Shown here in pieces: positions 35,533 through 43,513 of a DNA stretch of 64,000 bases; position 1 is the first letter of the stretch, and each line of letters starts with the position of its first letter. The stretch is from positions 124,001-188,000 of the forward strand of contig JAAWWF010000004.1 of NCBI GenBank assembly GCA_021404565.1. The letters run 5' to 3'. A program made the position numbers and the translations under genes. The notes under the pieces were generated by a model, which worked only from the letters and a program-made list of their open reading frames with translations, ran no database searches and was not told the DNA's origin. This DNA comes from Roseivirga sp. Lineage in GTDB: Bacteria > Bacteroidota > Bacteroidia > Cytophagales > Cyclobacteriaceae.

Positions 35533-37053
35533 GTGCCAGGAGCCACCAACTTTTTAGTCATTACCTCAATTCAGTCCCCTGGCCCTGGGCTGACAGATGG
35601 ACCCAGCCTGCTGTTGGGTGTTTTCTTCGGATTGATGGCGGTGATGGCCATCTACAACCTTTTGCTTTATTTCTCACTAAAAGACAGAGCCTATTTACTT
35701 TATGTGGGTGTTGTTGTTTTCAACATCTTAACTACGTTGGCTACCAACGGATTGGGAGAACAATACCTGTGGTCGTCTTATCCCGGACTGGATGCCAATA
35801 TCTACGTCACCTTTGCGGGTCTGAGTATGGTCTTCTCGAGTCGTTTTGCCGCTGTATTTCTTCAGCTAAGGCAGTATCACAAAAGGTTGGATCAGCTTAT
35901 GTGGCTTATTGCCGGTTTAAGTTTGCTGATGAGCCTGCTCACGCTCTTTTTCACGGTTAATCAAATTGTCGTCTTTGCCCGATGGCTGGTTCTGCTGTCC
36001 TTTCCTTCATATATCATTGCAGGAATAGTCGTTTACCGAAAAGGGTTCAAATCGGCCATCTTCTATTTGGTGGCATGGATCCCCTATATCCTGGGTATCA
36101 TTGTTCGCACCATGCACGGGGCAGGCTGGTTGCCTTCCAACTTCTTTACAATATCTTCAATAGAGGTAGGTGGTGCCCTCGAAATTGTGTTGTTGTCCTT
36201 TGCTTTGGCCGATAGAATCAAAGGACTGCGGAAAGAAATTGCAGAAAAGGAGCTTGAAAAAGAGCAATTCAAAACCCGCCTGCTGGAAGAGCAAAAAGAA
36301 CTATTGGAAGAGACAGTAGATCAGCGCACCAAAGAGCTGCAAGAGGCCAATGCCACCAAGGACAAGTTCTTTTCCATCATCGCTCATGATCTGAGAAGCC
36401 CGATGGTGGGGCTGCAGGGTACCGGTAAAAAACTGGAGTACTTTATAAGAAAGAATAAGCAGGAAAAACTGCTGGAAATGGGAGCCAGGATAGACCAGTC
36501 TATCGATCAGCTCAACCACTTGCTCAATAACCTTCTGAATTGGGCGGCTTCACAAACTGGCGGGATCCCGCATCATCCGGAAGATTTGGATGTGCAGCAG
36601 GTCATTAATGAGAACATAGAACTCTACAAAACCCTGGCCGAGTCGAAGGAGGTGACTCTGGTGGCCGAGAGCGAGCCTCAGCGCATTTTTGCAGATTTAA
36701 ATACACTTTCGACTATTATCAGAAACTTACTGAGCAATGCCATCAAGTTCACTGTGCAAGGCGGCAAGGTAACAGTCAGAACATCATGTACAGATGAGGT
36801 AATTACTATTTCCATTCAGGATGAAGGCCCGGGAATTGAAAAGGAAGCGTTGAAAGCTTTATTCTCCGGATCGTCAAAAAGCCAAAGGGGGAGTGCCGGG
36901 GAAAAAGGTTTTGGGCTTGGATTAAAACTCTGTGAAGAGTTTACACAGATGAACGGGGGGGAATTATCCGCCAGGACAGTAGAGGGGGGAGGTTCAGTTT
37001 TCCAGGTAAATCTACCTGCCTGCTCTGACCCGGTTAAAAAAATATCAAAGTGA
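35533..37053 (+). CDS. 7TMR-DISM-type histidine kinase lacking its extracellular sensor domain
   Basis: This protein of about 506 aa begins in the middle of what is, in its paralogue at 39437, the junction between the extracellular domain and the first membrane helix. It has seven transmembrane helices (from SLLLGVFFGLMAVMAIYNLL to IEVGGALEIVLLSFALA), a coiled coil, a HisKA domain with the phospho-His in FFSIIAHDLRSPMVGLQG, and a HATPase (IIRNLLSNAIKFT, DEGPGIEKE, GEKGFGLGLKLCEEF). No signal peptide or 7TMR-DISMED2 domain precedes it; the frame has a stop at 35467. The GTG start at 35533 is uncertain. It is either a sensor-less kinase or a 5'-truncated pseudogene. It starts close after the immunity-gene island, so an insertion or rearrangement may have removed its front. 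Confidence 0.75.
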   Translation: MPGATNFLVITSIQSPGPGLTDGPSLLLGVFFGLMAVMAIYNLLLYFSLKDRAYLLYVGVVVFNILTTLATNGLGEQYLWSSYPGLDANIYVTFAGLSMVFSSRFAAVFLQLRQYHKRLDQLMWLIAGLSLLMSLLTLFFTVNQIVVFARWLVLLSFPSYIIAGIVVYRKGFKSAIFYLVAWIPYILGIIVRTMHGAGWLPSNFFTISSIEVGGALEIVLLSFALADRIKGLRKEIAEKELEKEQFKTRLLEEQKELLEETVDQRTKELQEANATKDKFFSIIAHDLRSPMVGLQGTGKKLEYFIRKNKQEKLLEMGARIDQSIDQLNHLLNNLLNWAASQTGGIPHHPEDLDVQQVINENIELYKTLAESKEVTLVAESEPQRIFADLNTLSTIIRNLLSNAIKFTVQGGKVTVRTSCTDEVITISIQDEGPGIEKEALKALFSGSSKSQRGSAGEKGFGLGLKLCEEFTQMNGGELSARTVEGGGSVFQVNLPACSDPVKKISK

Positions 37054-37114
37054 AGAAACAAAAGCTCCCAGCACAAAGAGTGGTAAGTCAGTTATTTATG
37101 AGGTTACTTAGCCA

Positions 37115-39247
37115 ATGATGATATTCTCGTACATTGATAAGAGACTGGCATTGTCCTGTTTGCTTCTTATACTCTCTTTGCCGGTGCAAGGGACCAGTCG
37201 GGTGAATTTGAATGATGAATTAAGACAGTCCCTAAAGCAATTGCGGACTACCTCAGATAGCCTGCCTGCTGCAGCGCTGGAACGCTGGCAAGCTCTGGAA
37301 GGGGAGTACAACTTTGAAGAACTGGATGAAACAGAGCAATTGCTATGGCTCTGGACCAAGGCCAGTGTGAATCAAGCCAACTTCATCATTGGTCCGGCAG
37401 TGCTGGCTGCTGAAAAGCTCGATAGCCTTATGAACAAGTCAATCGATATTCAATTGAGCCGTGAGGATAAGACCAACATGCACCTTACGATTGGAGACCT
37501 CCAGGCCATGGCTTTTGATATTCCACAGGCGTACCTGTCATACGAACAAGCAAGAGAAGAAAGCAGGAAAACACAGGATTCTCTGTTATGGTGGATTACC
37601 TCAGACCGGAAGGTCCAAATGCTCAATACACTGGGCGATTATGACAGAATGAGCGATCAGTCCTTAGAGTTGATTCAACTGGCCGAGGCTTTGAAAGACA
37701 ATGACAAAATCGCCCATTCATATCATTTTATGGCCAATGCCCTGAGGGGAATATCGGATTTTGACCGGGCTGAAAGGTATTATCAGAAGGAAATTGCCCT
37801 GTTGGAAACGATGAAGGACGATCTGGCTATGGCCTTTGCCCATAGCAATCTGGCCGGCTCATATTCATTGGCAAAGGAACACAAAAAGTCGGTGGAGCAC
37901 TCGGAGATTTCATTGTCTATACTAAAGGAGCTGGGTCAAGAATTCTATGAAACCGGCATATGGATTTCAATGGGCAGGAGTCTTATCTACCTGGGAGAAA
38001 CTGACAAAGCACAGCAAGCCTTGAACAAGGGAAACCAGATGGCACAAGACCAACAGTTTCAGGAGGCCATAGTTCAGGGAATGTTGGGTAATAGCGAGCT
38101 GTTAATTTACGAGGGAAAGCTAAATCAGGCTGAAGAACTCCTACAGTTGGCCCTGGATATCACTTATGAGTTTCCAATGCCACAAACCCGTAATTCAGGG
38201 CTTGAGGTGCTTATTAATCTGTATAAACAAAGAAGGTCGTTTGAAAGGGCCTTTGAAATACAAGCCATCAAGGCCACGCTTGAAGACAGCCTCATTGATG
38301 TCAGAAAGCAACTTGAGCTGGCAGAAATGGAGGTGAAGTACGAAACCCAAAAAAAGGAGAGGGCCCTCGAGAAAAATATAAATGAGCTGGTTTTACAAAA
38401 AGAAGCCAACAGGCGTCTGCTTACTGGTTTGCTGGCTGTAGCTCTGTTTGTTTTTGTCCTGATCCTGTTTTATACGAAAATCAGAAAGGCACGAAATCAA
38501 TTGAGGTCACAGAATGAAAGTCTGGACATGCTTAACGCTACCAAAGACAAGTTCTTTTCCATCATCGCCCATGACCTGAGAAGTCCCATGATTGGACTAC
38601 AGGGAGTAGGGCAAAAACTTGAATATTTCATTAAGAGAAATCGCCAGGAGAAACTACTGGAAATCGGGGGACAGATAGATCAGTCAATAGATCAACTGAA
38701 TCACCTCCTCAACAACCTGCTGAATTGGGCGGTGTCTCAAACGGATGGTATACCCAACCATCCGGAGGTACTTTCGACTTACGACTTAATTCAGGAGAAC
38801 ATCCGGCTCTACCAGTCTCTGGCAGAATCTAAAGACATTGAAGTGATCTGTGAATCAGACCATGGCGCGGTGTATGCCGATCGCAATGCCTTTGCCACGA
38901 TAGTCAGAAACCTTTTGAGCAATGCGATTAAGTTTACCCGGCAAGGAGGGAAAGTTAACATTAGAACTGAGAGCACCGACAATAGCTGCACTGTTTCCGT
39001 TTCAGATCAGGGGCCGGGGATTGATGCAGAACAATTGAAGGCAATGAAAGGGCATTTTAGTCCGAGTAAAACAGGCAGTGGTGGAGAAAAAGGCTTTGGC
39101 ATAGGGCTTAGATTATGCAAAGAGCTGGCTGAGATGAATGGAGGTCACATCTCTATAAAAAATCTTGCTGATGAGGGAGCTTGCTTTAGCATTTTCCTTC
39201 CTAAAACCGTTGATTCTGCTTCTATGTCAGAGATCAAAGAGGGCTGA
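37115..39247 (+). CDS. TPR-containing sensor histidine kinase (HisKA type)
   Basis: This 710-aa protein has a signal sequence (LALSCLLLILSLPVQG), a periplasmic TPR domain (about 40-400, with AERYYQKEIALLETMKD and AFAHSNLAGSYSLAKEHKKS), a coiled coil, a transmembrane helix (LLTGLLAVALFVFVLILFY), then HisKA with FFSIIAHDLRSPMIGLQG and HATPase (IVRNLLSNAIKFT, SDQGPGIDAE, GEKGFGIGLRLCKEL). The transmitter core is nearly the same as in both flanking 7TMR-DISM kinases although the sensor half is unrelated. It lies 61 bp after the truncated kinase. The partner is probably the LytTR regulator at 41554. Confidence 0.93.
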   Translation: MMIFSYIDKRLALSCLLLILSLPVQGTSRVNLNDELRQSLKQLRTTSDSLPAAALERWQALEGEYNFEELDETEQLLWLWTKASVNQANFIIGPAVLAAEKLDSLMNKSIDIQLSREDKTNMHLTIGDLQAMAFDIPQAYLSYEQAREESRKTQDSLLWWITSDRKVQMLNTLGDYDRMSDQSLELIQLAEALKDNDKIAHSYHFMANALRGISDFDRAERYYQKEIALLETMKDDLAMAFAHSNLAGSYSLAKEHKKSVEHSEISLSILKELGQEFYETGIWISMGRSLIYLGETDKAQQALNKGNQMAQDQQFQEAIVQGMLGNSELLIYEGKLNQAEELLQLALDITYEFPMPQTRNSGLEVLINLYKQRRSFERAFEIQAIKATLEDSLIDVRKQLELAEMEVKYETQKKERALEKNINELVLQKEANRRLLTGLLAVALFVFVLILFYTKIRKARNQLRSQNESLDMLNATKDKFFSIIAHDLRSPMIGLQGVGQKLEYFIKRNRQEKLLEIGGQIDQSIDQLNHLLNNLLNWAVSQTDGIPNHPEVLSTYDLIQENIRLYQSLAESKDIEVICESDHGAVYADRNAFATIVRNLLSNAIKFTRQGGKVNIRTESTDNSCTVSVSDQGPGIDAEQLKAMKGHFSPSKTGSGGEKGFGIGLRLCKELAEMNGGHISIKNLADEGACFSIFLPKTVDSASMSEIKEG

Positions 39248-39436
39248 GTATTTATGGAGAATATGCAGTATGTAGCATGGGCCTGGCGGCTGTCAATAAC
39301 TGTAATTGTATATTTTTAACCTGGCTTATAAAGAAAAATAAGTAATACCTTTTTGCACTCAGTCTTTTGCGGCCTGAGCTTGAAAATCAACCATTTCAGC
39401 CTAGATTTAGTGTTTTACAATACCTCACCCATTTAC

Positions 39437-41398
39437 ATGCGTCTATTTTTTTGTCTTATACTTTGTCTGATAACAAGCATGTCATTTTCATGGGAGTTTC
39501 AGAGCCCCGACAAAAACGGTCATGAGCTTGAGGTCTCCTATATCGTTGATCAATCAGACACTCTTTCATTGGACGATGTTCAAAACACCTCAATTCAAAA
39601 CAGGTTTGATGAAAGCCCATTGACCATCTCCAACCTGGGGTATACACCTCATACCCACTGGTTCCGGGTGGTAGTAAAAGGTGATTTGCAAAATGAAACC
39701 TACAAACTGGAACTGGGGCATCCGATCTTGCAGTTCATCAGTCTGTACAAAAAGAACACCTTGGGCGAATGGCAAGAGTCCAGGGGAGGGCACGGGTATA
39801 ATGCCGGTATCAAAGAGAACACGGCCTTAAATTTTGTTTTTGATGTGTCTCCCACAAATGCAAACAGAATCATCTACCTGAAGGTAAAAACCAGTTCTTC
39901 GTTTACCATACCCCTCTCCCTGCGTACGGTAAAAGGTCAACAGCGCTTTGATATGACTAGAAACATCTTTTTAGGAGTGTTTTTTGGCATAATGACCATT
40001 ATGGTTCTTTATAACCTGATGTTGTACCTGTTTCTAAAAGACAGGGCCTATCTGTTTTATGTATTGGCTACCCTTTTTGGCATACTCACTTCAATGGTTA
40101 GCAATGGAATAGCTTATAATTATGTATGGAATAATGCCCCCCACCTGGATGGACATATGTTTTTGACCTTTGCAGGCCTGAGCATGGTATTCTCCAGCAG
40201 GTTCGCTTCAGACTTTCTGAATCTCAAAGAGCTGAGTAAAAACATTCACCGCTATGTATGGCTGATTACTTTTTTAAGTACCGTAATGGTGGTGCTGAGC
40301 TGGTTTTTAACCGAATTACAACTACTTGCTTTCGCTCAGCTATTGGTGCTTATCGCTTTTCCTTCTTATTTCTTTATTGGCCTGAAAGCCTATAGAAAAG
40401 GGTATCGGCCTGCACTGTTTTACCTTATTGCCTGGGTACCCTATATCACCGGTTTGGTCCTGGTAACTGCACAGGGTGCCGGCTGGATTCCCAGCACCAT
40501 TATAACTTCCTATGGTATTGAAATCGGAGGGGCGCTTGAAGCTGTTCTGCTTTCTCTGGCACTTGCCAACAGAATAGGAGTCATGCGTAAAGAGCTCGCC
40601 AATAAGGAGTTGGAGAAAGTGCAGTTTGAAACGAAACTCTTGCAAGACCAGAAGGTAATCCTGGAACAGCAGGTCAATGAACGAACCAGTGAGCTTACAG
40701 AAGCTAACGCCACCAAAGACAAGTTCTTTTCTATCATCGCCCACGACCTGAGAAGCCCTATGATTGGACTACAGGGGGTAGGGCAAAAGCTTGAATATTT
40801 CATTAAGAAAAACCGACAGGAGAAACTGCTGGAAATAGGAGGGCAGATAGATCAGTCAATAGACCAGCTGAATCACCTGCTCAACAACCTGCTCAATTGG
40901 GCCACCTCTCAAACTGGAGGAATCCCTCATCACCCCGAAAGCTTTACTCTTCGGGAAGTAGTGGAGCAGAACATGGAACTTTATCAGTCGCTGGCCCAGT
41001 CAAAAGAGGTGCAGTTGATCAACAATACTGGCCATTTGAGTATCTATGCAGATTTGAATACCACCTCAACCATTATCAGAAACCTGCTCAGCAACGCCAT
41101 CAAATTTACCGCTCCTGATAGTGCTGTTACCGTGGATGCTTGTCAAGAAGGTAGTCTGACCGTTATAGCCATTACCGATCAGGGACCGGGTATGGATGAA
41201 GCAACCCTTCAGTCAATCTTTAGCGACAAAGCAAAGTCGGAGGCCGGAAGCAAAGGCGAAAAGGGTTTTGGCCTTGGTCTGAAGCTCTGCAGAGAATTTG
41301 CGGAAATGAATGGAGGTACCATCACGGTAGAAAATAATCAGAGCAGAGGCACTACCTTTAAGGTGTGCCTGCCCGGTGAAGCTAAGGAAACCGTATAA
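39437..41398 (+). CDS. 7TMR-DISM sensor histidine kinase, full-length
   Basis: This 653-aa protein has a signal peptide (MRLFFCLILCLITSMSFS), an extracellular 7TMR-DISMED2-like beta domain (about 25-170; NLGYTPHTHWFRVVVKGDL ... RIIYLKVKTSSSFTIPLSL), seven transmembrane helices (about 180-385, from NIFLGVFFGIMTIMVLYNLM), a coiled coil, HisKA (FFSIIAHDLRSPMIGLQG) and HATPase (IIRNLLSNAIKFT, TDQGPGMDEA, GEKGFGLGLKLCREF). DISMED2 domains probably bind carbohydrates. The start at the ATG at 39437 is chosen because the signal begins there; an upstream ATG (39353) adds 28 residues of non-signal sequence. The LytTR regulator gene follows. Confidence 0.93.
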   Translation: MRLFFCLILCLITSMSFSWEFQSPDKNGHELEVSYIVDQSDTLSLDDVQNTSIQNRFDESPLTISNLGYTPHTHWFRVVVKGDLQNETYKLELGHPILQFISLYKKNTLGEWQESRGGHGYNAGIKENTALNFVFDVSPTNANRIIYLKVKTSSSFTIPLSLRTVKGQQRFDMTRNIFLGVFFGIMTIMVLYNLMLYLFLKDRAYLFYVLATLFGILTSMVSNGIAYNYVWNNAPHLDGHMFLTFAGLSMVFSSRFASDFLNLKELSKNIHRYVWLITFLSTVMVVLSWFLTELQLLAFAQLLVLIAFPSYFFIGLKAYRKGYRPALFYLIAWVPYITGLVLVTAQGAGWIPSTIITSYGIEIGGALEAVLLSLALANRIGVMRKELANKELEKVQFETKLLQDQKVILEQQVNERTSELTEANATKDKFFSIIAHDLRSPMIGLQGVGQKLEYFIKKNRQEKLLEIGGQIDQSIDQLNHLLNNLLNWATSQTGGIPHHPESFTLREVVEQNMELYQSLAQSKEVQLINNTGHLSIYADLNTTSTIIRNLLSNAIKFTAPDSAVTVDACQEGSLTVIAITDQGPGMDEATLQSIFSDKAKSEAGSKGEKGFGLGLKLCREFAEMNGGTITVENNQSRGTTFKVCLPGEAKETV

Positions 41399-41553
41399 AG
41401 GTTTGAGGAAGTACCGCATGAAACAATCACGCCTGTATATCATAGGTTTATGGACAATATCTGACCATTCGCGCTCATCTTTATCCCTGTCTGTACAGAG
41501 CAAACTATCTTACAATGACTAAGACTAATACCCAAGAGAGAGAAAATAGGAAA

Positions 41554-42282
41554 ATGAACGTTTTGATTGTCGAAGATGAGACCAATTATGCGGATACGCT
41601 CGAAATGTTTGTAGATGAATTGGGCTATGAATTGGTCGGTATTGCAGCCCGTGGTAAAGAAGCCATAGAGCTTTTTAACGAGTACAATCCTGATCTTGTC
41701 CTGATGGACATCAACCTGGAAGGTGAGCTTACGGGCATAGATCTGGCTAGAATTTTTCAGGGCAGCAGGCCCACACCGATAATTTTTATTACCGCTTTTG
41801 ATGACAAGGAAACCTTTGCCAGGGCCAAACAAACTGCGCCTTATGCCTACCTGATCAAACCCTTCAATCCTGAGGCGCTCCAGAGAAGTATGGAACTTGC
41901 TCTGCAGCATGCATTTGCAGATGGGGAACAGGTATTCGAAAATAATCAGGAAGTGATTCTGGCCTCCTCGTGCTTCTTTGTAAAAGATCGCAACAAACTT
42001 ATCAAGATTAAACTGGATGAGATCCTCTGGGTAGAGGTGGAAGATAAGTATTGCATGCTTCACACCAGGGAGCGAAAATTCACGCTAAGACAGTCGCTGA
42101 AAGACCTGGCCGAAAAGCTGGACCCTGCACTCTTTGTACAGACACACAGATCGTATATCGTAAACGCAGCAGAAATAGAAGATATAGACCTAGGACTCTT
42201 TATTGTTCGGATCAATGGAGCAGAAGTACCATTAGGCCGTGCCCACAAAGATGAGCTGATTAAGCGGTTACAGATGCTGTGA
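41554..42282 (+). CDS. LytTR-family response regulator
   Basis: This 242-aa protein has a receiver domain (E7-D8 acidic pair, phospho-acceptor Asp52 in PDLVLMDINLEG, FITAFDD, Lys in AYLIKPFN) and a C-terminal LytTR domain (KIKLDEILWVEVEDKYCMLH ... LFVQTHRSYIVNAAEIED). The start at 41554 is preferred because a purine-rich AGGAAA lies just upstream and the receiver begins there. An ATG 13 codons upstream (41515) is also possible. Located after three kinases that share one transmitter core, it is their likely common target. It resembles the regulator at 18648 in architecture. Confidence 0.94.
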   Translation: MNVLIVEDETNYADTLEMFVDELGYELVGIAARGKEAIELFNEYNPDLVLMDINLEGELTGIDLARIFQGSRPTPIIFITAFDDKETFARAKQTAPYAYLIKPFNPEALQRSMELALQHAFADGEQVFENNQEVILASSCFFVKDRNKLIKIKLDEILWVEVEDKYCMLHTRERKFTLRQSLKDLAEKLDPALFVQTHRSYIVNAAEIEDIDLGLFIVRINGAEVPLGRAHKDELIKRLQML

Positions 42283-42341
42283 CCCGTCTGAAATACCCTT
42301 TTTGGGTAAACTGACCATTTGAAATACTTAAACTGAATACC

Positions 42342-43220
42342 ATGAAAGAACTTCACGAATCCGACCTACAGATTGGAGACATTCTGATCTTCGAAAATCA
42401 GGACTTTGATGCGATGCATTTATGGAGTATCCTGAGAAATGACAAACACAGTTGGGAAGATAACATGTACTCAGCCGCCTTTTATCTACTCCTGTATCTT
42501 ATTCCATGGTTTGATCCAGGAGATGAAGGTGATGACTATAAAAACATTTACCACGCAGCCATTTGGGGTAATATTGACCCCTTCAAAGGATCGGTTAGAA
42601 CACAGCTATTTGAAAGCAAGATCGTACAGGCCGGCACCAGTGGCATAGGCTCAGCCCACCTTTATGATACCATGATCGGGCATGGGGTGAAGAATGTCTA
42701 TGTATGCAGACGTAAAGAACAACTAACGGGATTTTTTGACAAGATAACCAAAGCAACCCGAGGTTTACATAATCAAACGGATATTCAATATTCATATGAG
42801 ACGGCCTGGCTATTGGCTGTGATCTGCTCACTTCGATATTCCGATGGCGCCCTTTATGAAATGCTCAAGGCGAAACTTGGGAAAACAGGGGCAGACCTTA
42901 TGGTGACGGCCATTCAAATGCTCATTAATAAGTATAACGATGAGCACCAGAAAGAAATGGTGGCTTGCTCTACTCTGGTGGGAATGATTTATAAAAATGC
43001 AGGCTTTCAATTGGCAATTGAGGATCACAAAGAGAAGAAAGATCCGGAAATTCATATGCCAGCCGCACTTGATTTTCGCGGATTTGATTGGATTCCAGGC
43101 TTCAAGACTGACACTAATATTCCGAAGGTAAATATCAAAGAAACTGTTGTCACACCGAGGCAATTGATGGAATCCCCGGATGTGGAAATTATAGGCTACT
43201 TTCCCTACAAAGGTTCTTAG
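42342..43220 (+). CDS. Permuted papain-like (YiiX/NlpC-P60-like) hydrolase
   Basis: This 292-aa protein has no signal or membrane segment. The N-terminal motif LQIGDILIFEN and the later NIYHAAIWGNIDPFKGSVRT fit the permuted NlpC/P60 (YiiX/YebB/LRAT-like) fold, with the catalytic His in YHAAIWG and the nucleophile Cys in EMVACSTLVGMIYKNAG near residue 207. Such enzymes cleave or transfer acyl or amide bonds. In bacteria their substrates are often lipids or peptidoglycan-like; none can be named here. It is the last gene after the kinase/regulator run (60 bp gap) and ends with a strong terminator, so it may be in the same transcript as the LytTR gene. Confidence 0.68.
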   Translation: MKELHESDLQIGDILIFENQDFDAMHLWSILRNDKHSWEDNMYSAAFYLLLYLIPWFDPGDEGDDYKNIYHAAIWGNIDPFKGSVRTQLFESKIVQAGTSGIGSAHLYDTMIGHGVKNVYVCRRKEQLTGFFDKITKATRGLHNQTDIQYSYETAWLLAVICSLRYSDGALYEMLKAKLGKTGADLMVTAIQMLINKYNDEHQKEMVACSTLVGMIYKNAGFQLAIEDHKEKKDPEIHMPAALDFRGFDWIPGFKTDTNIPKVNIKETVVTPRQLMESPDVEIIGYFPYKGS

Positions 43221-43247
43221 CTTCACTTTAACGAAGCATTGCCATAG

Positions 43248-43281
43248 AGCCTGTCATGTTGTTAACTGACAGGCTTTTTTT
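43248..43281 (+). terminator. Terminator closing the kinase/regulator block
   Basis: AGCCTGTCA and TGACAGGCT pair perfectly around a 10-base loop and are followed by a run of seven T's. Confidence 0.9.
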
Positions 43282-43472
43282 GCCATAGACAGGTTTCCTT
43301 TCTGCCTCATGTTTGGCTTTTGTTATAGGTGTTAGGACTTATTTTATTCCTGATTTGTATATTATTTATTAATAATAAAATACCCCTCTGGTCCGCCTTA
43401 GGCGACCATTCCCCGGTCTCGTACATTCGCGACCCTCCACGGTCGTTCACGCACATTGTCCCCCTCAGTGCA

Positions 43473-43503
43473 TTTAAATCATAGACTTTCATACTGATTT
43501 AAA
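43473..43503. promoter_or_regulatory. Inverted repeat immediately upstream of giant gene 2
   Basis: TTTAAATCA and TGATTTAAA are a perfect 9-bp inverted repeat 10 bp before the ATG, flanked further out by CACGCA / TGCGTG. It could be an operator for a dimeric regulator or a hairpin in the 5' leader covering the start. The AT-rich tract at 43345-43382 further upstream may hold the promoter, but no consensus is clear. Confidence 0.4.
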
Positions 43504-43513
43504 CTATGCGTGT

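Noticed and set aside
41440-42063. Minus-strand ORF of 207 codons
   Set aside because: It is the shadow of the LytTR regulator on the plus strand and has no signal or motif.
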